A DNA stretch of 64,000 nucleotides from Mermis nigrescens (taxonomy: Eukaryota; Nematoda; Enoplea; Mermithida; Mermithidae). The number at the start of each line of letters is the position of its first letter. The first letter of the stretch is position 1. Both the position numbers and the translations under genes were made by a program. The notes under the pieces were generated by a model that ran no database searches, was not told the origin of the DNA, and saw nothing but the letters and a program-made list of their open reading frames with translations. The stretch covers positions 124,001 to 188,000 of the forward strand of contig JAVLUZ010000827.1 of assembly GCA_036768485.1 (NCBI GenBank), given 5' to 3'. Shown here in pieces: positions 11,290 through 24,563 of the stretch.

Positions 11290-11960
11290 AAACTCGATTT
11301 ACCCCTCCATACTTGTAACAGGGGGATTGGAGATGCCCCACCCAAAGTTAGGTGCCCCCATCCCCTCAGTCAGAAAATTTTTGACCCCCCATTTTTTGAA
11401 AAAATTGAATTATTTGGCAAGTTTTCGGTGCCAAAAATTGGAGGTCATTTACCCCTCCGCCTCCTTAAAAATGGCCGGGGACAACCAGCCAAAATTTCGA
11501 GCCGCTAAATGTATGACCCCCCCAGAACTTTCAACTGTGTACATGTGTGCTTATATCCATAGGTGCGCAAGGTCAAACTTTCAGGGAGGGGTGAAAACCA
11601 AAAACTGCTAGATAGCTATTTGCTTCGTAAAAACGGCTCTGTAGTCCTTTTGGGGTCAGTAAATTAGCTTTACAGCCTTTCTGGATTTACAAGCACAGCT
11701 GTATAGCTTTTTTGGACTAAAAATAGCTATTAATCCCTTTTTGGACTCGAGAAAATAGCTATACATCCGTTTGAATATCAGAAAAGACAACTAAATAGCA
11801 TTTCTGAGCTCGAAAAAGACTAGTTTTCTAAGCCCAAAAAAGTTGTATAGCTGATTTTCTGAGCCCGAAAAAGGCTATACAGCAATGGTTTTTCAGTCAA
11901 AATCGCTGTAGAGCCATCAGTTTTTCAAAGCTCTGCGGAGGGGGGTAATACCCCCTCAAC
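11290..11960. repeat. Family D copy and family E array
   Basis: 11290-11515 is family D (ends 'gagccgctaaatgtatg'). 11555-11960 is family E, opening 'ataggtgcgcaaggtcaaac' and containing successive units with 'aaaaggctatacagc' and 'tagctgattttctgagcc'. Confidence 0.55.
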
Positions 11961-12008
11961 GCCCGGGCTCTTGAATGATCATATCCCTAACAGAACAAGC
12001 TACATTGC

Positions 12009-12343
12009 ATGTATTCCATGAAAATCTTGACAAGCGATGAATGGAATATCCCATCAAAGAATGCTTTAGCACGATGGCATAAATGGCTGACTGCGCGCCG
12101 GGAAGCACAAAAACTGCCACAATCATACAAAGAATTGAGGAAGCTCCCGCGATGGGATTTGGAGTGGAAGGGGACGAATAATTGGAATAATATCCAGCAC
12201 ATTATGCATTTAGCAATAAACTTGTTGAACAGAGAACAGTTGAGCATCATTTACTGTTTTTACATCTTAGCGGCATATGTAAAACAGCGGGCCCCAGCAT
12301 TCATCCAATTTATCGAAATAGGCCACTTAAACATGCATGTACC
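12009..12343 (+). CDS. Unrecognised open frame interrupted by a hAT element
   Basis: An ATG at 12009 opens a frame of about 112 codons before a hAT insertion at 12344. Without the insert and one target copy, the frame would end almost at once (HVPI, then TAA). The predicted protein is basic and Trp-rich in its first half (DEWN, ARWHKW, PRWDLEW, NNW), then more hydrophobic. The reverse strand also has an open frame, so coding is uncertain. I do not recognise the family. Confidence 0.28.
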
Positions 12344-13130
12344 CAGGCCCGTATCCAGGATTTTATTTCGGGGGGCCGAAAATTTTTGAGGCCAGATATC
12401 TCGAAAACCATTAGGAGATAGGCGAAAATAAAGACAGTTTTGAGCGTATCTCGGCGAGCTCTATACGATAGTGAAGAAAAATTTCAAAAAATTGTAACTC
12501 TATTTCATATTGATATACAGCAAATTTATCATTTAAGCTGATTTCTCATCACTTAGTCGACGAATTATTTCTTATCTCTTGCCTGTGCACTTAATCATTG
12601 TGCTTTAAAGAGAAAAACAATGCAGATGAATAATTTGGCGCCAAGGGCCGAAAAAATCGACATATTCTGCACGTCAAGTTCAAAATTGAGCGGTTTTGAG
12701 CGGGCTAGAAGACAAAAACATATATAAACAATAAATACGGCGCGAAACGCCGGAAAAATTTCATGTTTCCCATGTCAAACCTCAAATTTGAGCTGGTTTT
12801 GAGTGAGCTAGAAGGCAAAAACTATAGCTGAACAATGAATCCGGCGCACAGCGCTGGAAAAAATTGACATGCTCTCTATGTCTAATTCAAATTTGAGCGA
12901 TTTTTAGCGTTTTAGATGACGAAACTATACATGAACAATAAATCCGGCGCGAAGCGCCGGATAATTTCGAGTTTACTTGCTCAAAAGTATGCTAAAAACC
13001 TGTTTTGGCGGTGTTTTAGACGCACTTCGCCAATTTTTAATTTTTCCCTTTGGGGGACCCTTGGGATAAACAAAAAATTTTCCCGTTTCGGGGGGGGAAG
13101 CCCCCCCCCGCCCCCCTGGATACGGGCCTG
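12344..13130. mobile_element. hAT-like element with internal ~115-bp tandem repeats
   Basis: Perfect inverted ends CAGGCCCGTATCCAGG / CCTGGATACGGGCCTG and a perfect 8-bp duplication CATGTACC (12336-12343, 13131-13138). The interior holds about three units of 112-118 bp, each ending in a 'ccggcgcgaagcgccgg'-type palindrome (near 12640, 12745, 12845 and 12945). A related copy lies at 57596-58619. No transposase is visible. Confidence 0.88.
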
Positions 13131-13138
13131 CATGTACC

Positions 13139-15870
13139 TATATAAATATACAAGCGCAGATACATAATTAGTGTGCAAACCAAAATGCAAAATAAACAAT
13201 TTCGCTCGCCCCTTTGCAAGATAACAGCTTAAATTGGCCGGGTGCGTCAAAAACCTGACTTGTTTCACATGCATACATACGAAGGCTGCTGAACTGAAGA
13301 TTTTGGCATGAACAATGTCAGAATATGTACATTGAGTCGACGTATTGTTTTTGCTTGTACGAGTATTATGAATGAGTCAAGATTTTATTGCCCGACTCAA
13401 GATGTATCAGCATTCTTGCAGACGCTAACGAAGTGAAAAACTTTTTAGCAATACGAAACCGGTAAACGTCCATACACCGCTCAAAACGGGAAATGGCATG
13501 AAAAAACGAAATGACAACTGGTCCCATTATTTCTGCGGACGACAAAATGCTTGAAAAGGCAATACAGTAAGAAATGGGAAATACAAAGTGCATGCTTCGT
13601 TGATTGCTATCACCGCTCAGGATTAAGATGTCATTGTAGCTCTTATACCAAAATAACATTCACATTCACTCACCACCAAATAATAAGCATCGACAAAATA
13701 ATAATAAGATAAGTAGATATTAATACAAAATAAGAATGAATAATTATAATTATCAAGAACGTAACGAGCCGGGGAGAGGAGGGGCAGACCAGTGATCGAC
13801 CGGGCTCAAAAAAATCGGTTTCGGGTCCGGGCCCGTGCTCAGTAAGCCCAGCACTTTCTAAAGAAGCGGTAATTTGCTGATATTTATGCTTTGATTCACC
13901 CGTTTTATATTTCTTTAGCGTTCTCCAAAGGTTCAACTTTTTTCGCTGTAATTTTTTTATGCACATCATAGGGTGTCTTTTGGAGATTTGCTTTTGAAAG
14001 AGATAAATAGAGATATACCTTCATTTATAATATACAGGGATTTTTTTAAAAATTCATCTATATTTGTTGACTATACTTCGTCCAATTTGTTCGACTTTTT
14101 TTATTTCCAAAGTTTTTTAGTGTTTTTATGCCCCAGAAAGATAGAGCATCATCAGAAACGCCAAAAAACGATGCTTTTGACGCGTATCCACCATTTTTAG
14201 GTCCAAAGAAGACACTCTAAAATTCCCCCCGCAATTCCAATGCTGTGAATGCTGTGCAGAATTGTGTTTCACAGCTCATTTATAATCGAAAATAAGAAGT
14301 GAACAGGCAGTAATCTTTTCCAATGTCAAAATTTTCCATCTCTCATTTGCTAGCAGAATTCAGATTGTATTACCGAATTTTCGAACAATTGTAATTATGG
14401 ATACAGCTGATGATTGCTCGCGCTAATTATCAAAATATCCCGTTCATACGAAATCGAATCTAAGATTATAGCCACTTCAAATTAGACGTATTTAATGCCT
14501 GGAAAGTCGATATTAATGATCCTTATATAAATCATCCAGAAGAAACAAAACGTGATTACAAAGCGTAAAGCAGATTCCAAAGGTCGGCACGATCGCCATA
14601 ATATACCAACTCGATAATGTACACACAGTTATCTTGGAAACATTTTTATTGCAACAAAACAAATTAAATCGGACGTGATTAATTCGAACTTAAGATCATA
14701 GTATTGATAAGCTTAAACAAGTTTAATTTAAGTAAACCTGATTTGCAAGAAGCGCCTTATTTCATTTTTATTAAAACTAAAACAATCTCTCCATTTCCAT
14801 TCTAAAGCTCTTTTAAAGCTATACCTATTAGATATACTTATCACATCGTTTAAAATTCATAAATTTACACCAGATGCTCATTAAAACATCGCAGAATGGA
14901 CAAACTGATTCCTAAAATAATATACACAGCCAAAATTGCATTCTTTTCAGATACAGACGACAGGGTATATAGATAGAGGCAGAAGAAACCATGGATTGTA
15001 TAAAATAAACAAGGTAAATAAAATGCGGTTTCACGTTCAGTAGAATGTCACGATAAAATCTTTTTGCCTTTCAAAACACTACACTTAACTGAAAAGACAA
15101 AATATCAATAGAAAACGCAATCTTTCGCAAAGTGCTCGTGTTCGATCGTTCGAGTTTCGTTAACTTGTACGACTGGCGATTTAGAATAAACATTTATCAC
15201 TATCATAAAAGAATTTAAGGTAAATGTATAAGATAGATATACTAACTTATAAGTACTCATGTTAATTGTTTGAAACGCTCCTTTCGGTTTCCAAAAATGA
15301 TCAAATCGATTTTAGGGAAATACGAAAAGCACAATTCGCTTTCACTTTTCTAGGCTCGTATAAGCAAGATTATACTAATTTTTCATGAAACGATACTTCC
15401 GGCAGATGTGCGCAAAAAAACTTTGGCTGGCCAACAGATGCACTTGTAACGAAAGCAAAAGACGCTAAATCTACGGAATTTTAAGAAAAATGAGAAGTTT
15501 TCAAAAACGTTGAGCTCCATTCGTTAGCAATGAAAAAATATCTGAGCAACAAGAATCCAATGTACGAAAAGCAAAGAATAGCAGCTAGAATGTCAATTCG
15601 TCAAATACCCACAAAAACAGAAGCACGTCGATTCTGAAAAACTAAGAACGTTCTAAGCCGCCTGACTGAACCCAAAAGATGAGCAAGGCACGCGTTGTAA
15701 AGAACGATCATCTTGTTTTTCCGCACAAATGAATGAAAACTTACGGCAAAAATAATATTCGGCGAAAAGTGTCGTTTTTAGGCCGGTTTTGGTTTAGGAC
15801 GAGGTAAAATACTGAATAAACGCGCTCTTTGCCTTGTGAACACAAAACAAGATAGAGCATACGAGTGCGT
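13139..15870. other. Mostly unique AT-rich sequence
   Basis: 13740-13860 contains a GC patch ('accagtgatcgaccgggctc') resembling a hAT end. 13960-14240 is a family B copy in reverse. 14240-15870 looks unique and AT-rich. I see no convincing exon on either strand. Confidence 0.4.
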
Positions 15871-15879
15871 CACACTTCG

Positions 15880-16110
15880 CAATATTAGCAAGGCAAACAA
15901 AAAAGGCGTTTCGATGCCGAGCAACGCGTTTAACCAGAATAAATTCACGTGACGAAACTAAGCAAAATCGATACGCGAGGCCACCGCTGTATTTTATACG
16001 TCCGGACAGACGGCCGAACATGTTCTCATAGGTAACAACGAGGGTATAACCACGTAGGTATTTAAGACTAGAAGAGCACGTAAAATGACGTGAGTCGTAC
16101 ATTGAATCAG
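15880..16110 (-). promoter_or_regulatory. CpG-rich patch with TATA- and CRE/E-box-like motifs
   Basis: This stretch is richer in CG dinucleotides than its surroundings. On the minus strand TATAAAAT (15991-15998) lies downstream of the palindrome GAACATGTTC. It also contains CACGTGACG and TGACGTGAG. It could be a distal promoter for the GW182-like gene or for an unseen transcript. Motif evidence only. Confidence 0.2.
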
Positions 16111-16244
16111 AATCGATAATTTGGCCGAGGGAGGTTTGTAGTCGAAATTTTATCGAACAGCGGAAGAATTATTCGAAAAATTGTTTAATTATGATCACGA
16201 ATGGATGATTTTTTATGATCGGTAACTTCTCAAGTGCACACTAG

Positions 16245-16650
16245 CATTGAGGTATCCCCCTACCGGGATTTTTGGAAGGCATAACCACTTCAGGCCATTT
16301 TCGGACCAAAACATATTGTTGGAATTACGAAATAGGGCCAAACGATGTCCAGCAGTAGAATCTGAAGAACTTTTCGAGTTGTACACTGTTCATTCCTTCA
16401 TTAGAACCCTCTTTGTCCATTATTTTGTACATAAGTGATAGTTCAAGTTATTCCATAGTTGTTATTATCATTTGCTCTCATGCAAACTTAATCACGAATA
16501 TTCAAGGAGAGTAAAATACAATGAATTAAAGCGTTTTTACCCGTTATAAGGGGAGGGGCGGGTAAGGAACGTCAAAAACATCTGAAAAATTAAGATAAAT
16601 TCTTCACTTAAGCGCCGTGATTAGCCGTTAAAATTAAACATTACCCCCCT
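16245..16650 (+). repeat. Family H repeat
   Basis: About 400 bp, closely matching 40790-41205 in the same orientation (shared 'aggtatccccctacc', 'ttttcggaccaaaacatatt', 'gccaaacgatgtccagcagta'). Ends not resolved. No long frame. Confidence 0.7.
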
Positions 16651-16652
16651 CA

Positions 16653-16654
<2 letters not shown>

Positions 16655-16747
<93 letters not shown>
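16655..16747. repeat. (CA)n microsatellite
   Basis: An uninterrupted run of about 46 CA units. The open frame across it (alternating Cys-Val) is an artefact of the repeat. Confidence 0.98.
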
Positions 16748-16750
<3 letters not shown>

Positions 16751-16765
16751 TTGAGGGGTATATAG

Positions 16766-17003
16766 CATAGGTGGGCAGCAACGAAGTTCTGGGGGTGGAA
16801 ATTTTTCAAAGGTCAAAAATTGGTCTTTAAAGTGGTCGTATGGCGAAAAAACACCAGTTTTCGACGTTTCTCATTGAGCACTATCCAATGGCATCAAAAA
16901 TCGCTAAGAAAGCAAAAACAAATTTCAAAATTTGAATTATAGGGAGGAGTATTTCAACTTCTGGGGGTGCATACCCCCCAAACCCCTCCCACGCCCACGT
17001 GTG
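16766..17003 (+). mobile_element. Family A hAT-like element
   Basis: Starts CATAGGTGGGCAGC and ends CCCACGTGTG. The flanks GTATATAG and GTATAGCC look like one 8-bp target that has since changed by an indel. Orientation is opposite to the copies at 36516 and 39409. Confidence 0.7.
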
Positions 17004-17754
17004 GTATAGCCTTTTTTATTCTCAACCAGTGATCGGACCGAGGGTACTTTTTGGACCCTCGGCCTCGAGGCCGAGGCGCCTTAAAATCCTTGCCTCGGCC
17101 GAGGCCGAGGCCGAGGCCGAGCGAGGGTAATGCCGAGGGTCAAGCTTATATACCTATACCCATAAATAGTGCTCTTATAATATTTTGTATGCACAAGAGC
17201 TAGAGAATAATCGTAATATTGAACACTTTATCAAATGTCATTTTCAATAATAGTAGATTAAATGTGTGAAGGATTTATTGAATAAAGTCAGCAGAATGAA
17301 AGCATACTTAATTCAACAAGTTGCCGTTGAAGACTTGGAAAATATAATAAAAAATATGGCTGAACAAGCACTTAAAAACTTTTATTACTATACATAAATA
17401 AGAAAACAGTGTCAAAGAAATAAACGAAGAAACGAAATAAGCTAAGTAAAGACAGGACTGTAGCCATTGTTGCGCTCGCATTTGCAGTAATGCATGTTTA
17501 AACACGCTTTTTCAGTCATCCAATTCTGGTGTGGTAGGTAAAATGACGGAAACTGCACTGTACTTTCCGATCATAGTTTCCAAGGTCCAGAGTTGAGGGA
17601 AGGGTGAAATCCCAAAATGGGGGACCAGTAAATTAAGCAGTGTCTTTGTATGAGCGAACAAATTTTTGTAGATATTTTATATAAATATATTTTTAAACAT
17701 ACACATTTTTACATACTGCCAGTGTGTGATCTGCAAACGGCATGCAGTCCTAAA

Positions 17755-18141
17755 CAGTGTTTTTTGTGCAAGATACCTTTTTACATGTACAAAAATGGTA
17801 TCCAAAAGTCTTTGAACATTTTGTACATGCAAATTTTTGTGTACTATTATAGTATGGTACAGTAGCGATTTAATGTGGTAAAACAGAGGTTTTCGACCTT
17901 CGGTAGCGTATCTTAGCTAATTCCTGGGTCTCTGAATATTTGACATTTTTCCATTCTAAATGCAAATTCTACTATTTTAAAGATATATAGGACAGACAAT
18001 TACTGATGCGCCGAAAATTTCCGGGAATTTTACACCTTTTTACAGTTTTTGTCTCTCCAAAAATCTTTGTGCATGTACATAGACAGTCCTAAAAAGTCTC
18101 TGTACATTATGAAAAATCTTTGCCGAATACAAAAAACCGTG
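17755..18141 (-). mobile_element. Family C hAT-like element nested in the larger hAT
   Basis: Ends CAGTGTTTTTTGTGC and ACAAAAAACCGTG with a perfect 8-bp duplication GTCCTAAA (17747-17754, 18142-18149). It lies inside the element 17027-19590 and is therefore younger than it. Confidence 0.88.
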
Positions 18142-18715
18142 GTCCTAAATGTGATAATTCGGCCTGGATATAGTTCATAAGATTATTTGGCGCGAAGCGC
18201 CGAAATTTTTATGAGCTTTTGATGAAATTTACACACAAAACTTGGCTGAGAAAGCTAAAACAACTTGTACTACAAAATCAGAAATATTACAGATATTGTA
18301 ATATGCCAATTAAATCTTGTAATAAGCACTACTGTGCTTAGAAATCCAATGCAACATCAGGATAAATTAGTCAATTTTATCTTTGAACGGCTAAATGTGC
18401 TGAGTTATTAAATAGTACTTGTTTTGCATAAAATTTTTTAAAACAGTATAAATGGATACAAAAGATATTTAAATCTGCATAAAGATGCCTAGATTAGAGA
18501 AAAATTGATTTTTGAGTGTTTAATGCCTCTGCTTAAATCTAAATACAGTATATTAGCGATATTTTGCGCGAAGCGCCGAAAATTTTTTGAAATTTTCTAA
18601 AAAAATACTGAAAAACGATATAATTAATATCACTTTGTCCGAGAAAGTATTTTAACATTGTATAAAAATAGCTCCAAAAATGCGCGAGCCGAAACTGATT
18701 TTTGGCAAAACCTGC

Positions 18716-19070
18716 ATTTATTGGCCATTTTTAGCTGCGTTTTTGCGATTTTCGGCCGAAAATTCGTAATCATTTACGCCCTCTCCCATGAAAATGGCCG
18801 AAAACCATACGTGTAACAGGAAGGGCTTTGGGAAATTCCCCACCCACTCAGGGTTGGACGTCCTCCCCACACCCTTCCCTCCAACGTCAGAAAATTTTGA
18901 CCTACCCTCCCCATTTTTGGCGAAAATTTGCGCTTTGTTGGCTATTTTAGGTGCTTTTGCCATTTTTGACATAGAATTAGAGTCGCTAATCCCCCACCCG
19001 AAATTTCTAGCCGTTACATGTATGCCGAGGAGCCCCTCCCGAAAATTTTGAGCTGTTACATGCATGTTTT
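18716..19070. mobile_element. Family D repeat nested in the larger hAT
   Basis: Contains the family D blocks 'aaaatggccgaaaac' and 'gccgttacatgtatgcc', and a second partial end 'gagctgttacatgcatg', so it may be two overlapping copies. Confidence 0.5.
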
Positions 19071-19659
19071 ATAGTGACAGTTTGTCTATTTACTCTTGCT
19101 TACATTCAAAAATACTGTATCACTTCGAGAAATTCTATTAGTTAGCTGCACTTTTGCCATAGTAAAAATTAGGTTCAAAAATATTCAAAAGGTTTTCACC
19201 AAAAATCGTCTGACAGTGACTTGAGTCTTGTACCCTGAGATGGGGGTAATAAACCTCCCTCACCCCTCTCTTCGGGAATGTGTGTTTCCGATCCATGTAG
19301 CAAGCATGAGAATTAAAACTTAGTCATCACATGAATAATAAATTGGCACTTTGCTCTATGTAACTTTGTGTAACTGGGTACGCGACTAAAACCACAAGAA
19401 AAGTCTATAGGTAAAAATAGCCTTTGTACTGCAGATGCATTCTAAATAGTTAATATTCAACGGACATAATAAACTTATTCAAATTTGATTTTAACCCTCG
19501 GCGCCTCGGCACTTTTCAGGTTCGCCCTCGGCGCCGAGGCCGAGGCTCCAAAAAACGCCGAGGCTTGCCGAGGCCTCGGTCCGATCACTGTTCTCAACCA
19601 CGACTCTTTTTCTGCATTCTGTTCAATACTGGAACCAGGAGGGGTGGTGGTCATACATG

Positions 19660-20500
19660 CTCTTGAGGCGGAGGTTAGGGGTTTTCGTCCCCCCCGCAAA
19701 AATTTTTTCACTCCTCCAGAATCGGCGATTTTTTGGAAATTCCCAAAAAAATTTCTAAAAATTTGTAGAAAAGATGCTTTTTATGCGTTTTTAGCTATCT
19801 ATTTGCTCAAAAAGTACCAAATTTTCGGCGCTTCATGTCACTATACTCATGTTTTGACTATAGTTTGTTCAATTTGATCCGACTTTTTTATTTTTTTCGA
19901 ATTTTCCTTATAATTTTATACTCTAGAAAGATCGTCAGAAACGCTGAAAAATGACTCTTTTGGCGCGCATCTACCATTTGTGGACCGAAAAAGGCACTTT
20001 ATAATTTCACCACCTTACAGAATTCCCACGCTGTGCATGTATGGTGGTGGTACCCTTATTTTATCGCGAACAGTCGAAAATAGCTTCAAAAATCCGTTAT
20101 TCGCGTTTTTTGGGCTCAGAAAATTAGCTGAACAGCCTTTCCGGGCTCAAAAAACTAGCTATATAGCCTTTTTTAGACTCAGTAACATACCGTGTGAACT
20201 CAGAAATGCTATATAGTTGTCTTTTCCGAGTTTCAAGAAACAAAAGGATATAGCTATTTTCTCGACTCCAAAAAAGGATAAATAGCTATTTTTAGTCCGA
20301 AAAGGCTATATAGCAATCTTTGTAAGTCTAAAAAGGCTATACAGCTATGTTCATGAGTTCAAACAGGCTATGTATTTGCCGGAAATGCTCAAAAACGATT
20401 CTTTCACAGCGATATCACAGTTTTTTCGCTATTGAACCGTGTTTGCGCAGCACTTAGGTAAGTTTGACCTTGCGCACCTATGCCCCCAAGGAAATTCGGT
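19660..20500. repeat. Family B copy (reverse) and family E array
   Basis: 19660-20040 is family B in reverse, ending 'acgctgtgcatgtatgg'. 20085-20500 is family E with 'gctatatag' units, closing at 'cttgcgcacctatgcccccaaggaaattcgg'. Confidence 0.55.
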
Positions 20501-23500
20501 TTACCCCTCCCATAACTTGGGACCGTGTAATTTCCATCAATTTAAACGAATATCATCATCATGACAACCTAGCACAGCAACATCATGCATCTTGAAATAC
20601 GTTGCAAGTCGATTTCACGAAACCTTGTGCATTGAAATCAAATTTAAGCGCTGAAGCGAGTAGCTACAAAAGTGATTTCTAGGCAGCCTACAATAATACA
20701 ATTTTGCCTTGAACAACTTCATATGCAGTATCGTGATTGAGGTCTGACTTTAAACCGCTTTTGTAATCGATTTACAGCATCTCAAAAATTGTAATTTATG
20801 CACGCGGTTTCTCGAATTAAACTATAGATCATACATTATCTGGGGAGTTTCATCCCCCCGCAAAAATTTTTTCACCGCCCCCAGAATCAGCGATTTTTTA
20901 AGTTTCCAAAACCTTTCTAAAAATTTGTAGAAACGATGCTTTTTAAGCTATTTTAGTTATCTATTTGTTATTCTAATGTTTTGACAATATTTAGTTCAAT
21001 TTGTTCCGACTTTTTTGATTTTTTGCTCGAAATTTTTTATATTTATATGCTCTAGAAAGATAGAGCATCGTTTCCAAAATTTTCCAGTGCTATAATTCAC
21101 GAACTGAACCACTGGTAGAAACGTCAGGTTTTCAAATTTTATAAATTTCTGATCACCATGTTCATTTTAACCAAAAAAATATTCATGAGTGTCAAAGTGG
21201 TAAAAAAATCGATGGTTTCGTGAATTTCTATTTTTGATTAGCAATCGCTAACCAGTATTTGTTTTGTTGTGCATGTACTCGTACCATTGCGAAGCAATTT
21301 TCATCGCAATAAAATAAACTAAAGAGACGGCATAAGACGTGCACGTAGGAAAGAATCGCAGATGCATCTTGGCTAGTGATATACAAGTGGAGAGTTTAGA
21401 CGTTAAGGCCTCTAAGGGATGAGAGCGAAATTTTTTCACAATTTTGATAAAACTTATCCATTTTAACTAAATGAGATTAAATATTTCAGCTTCTTTCGTC
21501 CACGGCTGACATCGACCATGCTGTGCATCTACAATCATCAGGCACGTAGTTGTGTAGGATAGGGATCATAATTTTCTATGTATATTTTTCGACTTAGCAT
21601 TCATTGCAACGTCCAGGAAAAACACAAAAAATATATGTATATTTTTTAGTGTTAAAAAAAATATAATGCAGTCGAAATGTACTAAAAATGCTTAACAGAT
21701 GCGATATTACCTTGAAAAAGCGTTTAAAGCGCCCAGATTCTTGTTCTACTTTGATTTTAAAAACAATTTGTGCAGTACAGATGTTGATCTTTGATTAATA
21801 AAATACCCCTCTTGCACAAGATGCAATAGAGATTTTTGTACCTGGTCATTTCATGGATTTTTCTAAGTCCAACGGGATAATGCTGAAGCTTAGAAAAAAC
21901 AGTCAACGTCATCCATTCCACGATAAAATTGTTTACCAATATTTCTAGATTTTTTCAAAATCGAAATTAGTTCATCAACATATGAACAAATAGAAGGCAA
22001 ACTATAAGAAACTGATAATAAAATAAAATAACATAATGCAAATCGTTGAAAGTCTTAGCAAATAGGAAACTAGAGAGGAAAAAATAAAAAATAAGAAACA
22101 ATAGCACAAGCGCTCGAAAAACGTTGAATTAGTAATACAATGCTACACAGTGTTGTATGTGGATAATTAAACAATTGTGCTATATCATTGCAATTGGTCA
22201 TTTCGCTCACCCTGACGGGAAAATTGAATAATTCGGTAGACTGAGTATCGCTCAGTTGTTGCACGTCATTTGGTCATTGAGTCGCTTGAACGTAGTGCCG
22301 TCTTCTGATTCATCGAAAAGGCATATATCCAGAATAATATTTTAGCGTAAAGCACTCCAGTGTGCTATAACGTCGAGATTAAAGCGCTAGTAACAACCTA
22401 AAAGGTGAAAGGAAGCGTAATTAGATGGGTGAGTAATCAAATTTTTAAAAATAAAACATACGTTGCAAAATTTAGCGCAAGCAATAATGAACATCAAATA
22501 AATTTATCACAAACGTGACACGCTTACTAATACATCGAGCAAAGAACGTAACAATCCATAAAATATTTTAAGGCAACTGTCTAACCAGACATGCACAGCA
22601 TGGAATTCGGCGGTGAAAATTCCGGGCGGGGTGAAATTCTAAAGTGCCCTTTTTGTGCTGGAAACGGTGGATCCGCTTCGAAAAAATTTTTCCCGGCCTC
22701 TCTAACGATGCTCTATCTTTCTAGAGCGGTAAGACAAAGAAATTCGAAAAAATATCAAACGCTTAAACAGCACCTTTTCCACTATATTTTCAATTCTGAG
22801 GGAGAATAATTTTCTTGGGGGGGTGCTGCGAAAACATTTTTCGCGAAATCACGATGTCCACACAGAGGTTTACGAAAAACGGTATATTAACCAAATCAAG
22901 CATATAATTAAGAGAAATGAGCTCGTTGCATTCAAAAGAGATGCATCAATCAACTGTCGTCTTCTGAACTTCAGGAAAGTAAAGGAGATTTGGTTTAATT
23001 GAATTAGGAAGGAAGAATAGTACCTATAAATGGAAATAGTATACAAAATAACAAAGCTCCAGCGGTAAAAATCGCTCCGAAACAGAACTGAATTTCAAAG
23101 TCATGTTTTCATCGCCTGATTTATGGCCGACATGCATGGATTGAATGATAAAAAAGGTCAAAAACGATGCAAATAACACATAGGATAAATTAGTCCTTTA
23201 TCTCGCCGTCAAACAATCAATATTAATTGCTCAACGAGGAGCCCTTGCAACGTTTGCAAATGTAACAAGTTAAAGTTAAGCAACAAGATGAATATTGTGC
23301 GCACGAAGCAGAACATAAATCTGAGAGCAAGGAAAGGTATTGTATTTTTGATAATGAATAGTTTAGAAACAAAAGGAGAATGTTCGAAGTACAATGTCGT
23401 ACACAACTTCACAAATCTCAGACCAAAAAAGCGATCAAATAAAATTTTAAACTTTGGTAGAAGTTTGCTCTGCTGCTGACTGAGCAAAAAGTTCCAAAAC

Positions 23501-24550
23501 ACGTCACCGATAAAACTGGCGAAAGACGAATATAACAGAATGCGAACGGGTTAGTAGTAGACGCATTATTCCCATCAGCACCGAATGCGTAGCGTGCACT
23601 ACACAGCGTATCGTAGGCTCAAACACAACGTTTCAATTTTATCTGGGACCTGACACACAAAACCTAGCCCTACCAGGAATAAAAGATGGACTGCGTAGTG
23701 CGTACATTAGTAGATCTAGGTTTCGAAATATCAACCCAGCCAATAATGTGTATGTACATACGCATTGCAAAGGCCCGTCAGGAACAACAAGAACGTATAG
23801 TTGGTGTTGTGTATATAGGCGTACGCTAAAGCTGAGCAAATGCGTAAATGTACCCGGACTATTTCCTACCGTTAATAGTATACATGTATGTATGTATATG
23901 TGTGCTTCTGATTTTCACGCACGACGCTTGTAGATGAATAAGAAATGAAACGAGGATTTTATTGGTTGGCGACCGGTCGACTAAGCAACTATTGGCCAGA
24001 ACGAAAAAATGGTTTGGTTAAGTGGGTGGTGCGACAAAATACGGCAGGCCAGTTTCCGAACGTAGGCAAAGCATATTAAATTAATTCATTCAACAGGAAG
24101 GGAAGCGAATGCACCATGTACGGCCGAAATGAAGCGTCTGGAACCATTAGAGTAAAAAGCTAGTTTCATTCCTTACAAAAAATCACAGACCGAACTGAAT
24201 TGAATGAACGGCAAGAGACCGCAAAAAGCGAATTCGATTACGCAAAAATAAGCGCATCAGGCGTATTTTGCTAGCCTGAACTATCAATCATCTTAAATCT
24301 CAGTTCCAATCATAAAAGTCAATCGACCGAAATGTAAATGCATGAGATTCGAAATTTCCCTTTACAACATAATAAGTTCAAAACTCTTGCCTATTCAAAA
24401 GCAAAAAATCACGACTTTAATTAGTCCCTTCACAAGTCAAAACGCAAAAGTAATGTTAGTGTAATCAATGATACACATATTCACCAACACATTGAACAAT
24501 TGCATTTTTCTTTCCCATGACCCCTCCCACATAATTTTCTTGCTGCCCAC
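20500..24550. other. Longest low-repeat stretch; no gene recognised
   Basis: 20840-21080 is a truncated family B copy in reverse and 22588-22845 is another in forward orientation. The rest is AT-rich and looks unique. 23500-24010 is somewhat GC-richer, with two CCAAT motifs on the minus strand (GGCCAATAG, AACCAATAAAAT at about 23960-24000). On the minus strand at 22200-22210 there is a strong donor-like CAGG|gtgagc, but no frame I could join to anything. These could belong to a far 5' non-coding exon of the GW182-like gene; nothing proves it. Confidence 0.35.
22588..22845 (+). mobile_element. Family B hAT-like repeat, truncated
   Basis: Opens CAGACATGCACAGCATGG and carries 'ctaacgatgctctatctttctagagc'. 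The right end is degenerate ('ggggtgctgcgaaaac'). Confidence 0.55.
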
Positions 24551-24563
24551 GTATGGACACCAC

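Larger units (their letters stand above)
17027..19590. mobile_element. hAT element with CAGTGATCGGACCGAGG ends (copy 1)
   Basis: Inverted ends CAGTGATCGGACCGAGG / CCTCGGTCCGATCACTG and a perfect 8-bp duplication TTCTCAAC (17019-17026 and 19591-19598). Subterminal regions are made of repeated CCTCGG/CCGAGG. 2564 bp including nested family C (17755-18141) and family D (about 18716-19070) copies. Both ends match copy 2 at 52657-56045, in opposite orientation. The transposase tail seen in copy 2 is absent here. Confidence 0.92.

Noticed and set aside
12640..12960. Regular spaced GGCGCGAAGCGCC palindromes suggesting a CRISPR-like array
   Set aside because: Units are about 115 bp with similar, not unique, spacers, and they lie inside a hAT element with a perfect target duplication.
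15794..16102. 102-codon minus frame
   Set aside because: No domain, no clear splice sites, and it overlaps a CpG-rich patch better explained as regulatory. Coding not supported.
16634..16816. Open frame of alternating Cys-Val
   Set aside because: Direct product of the (CA)n microsatellite.
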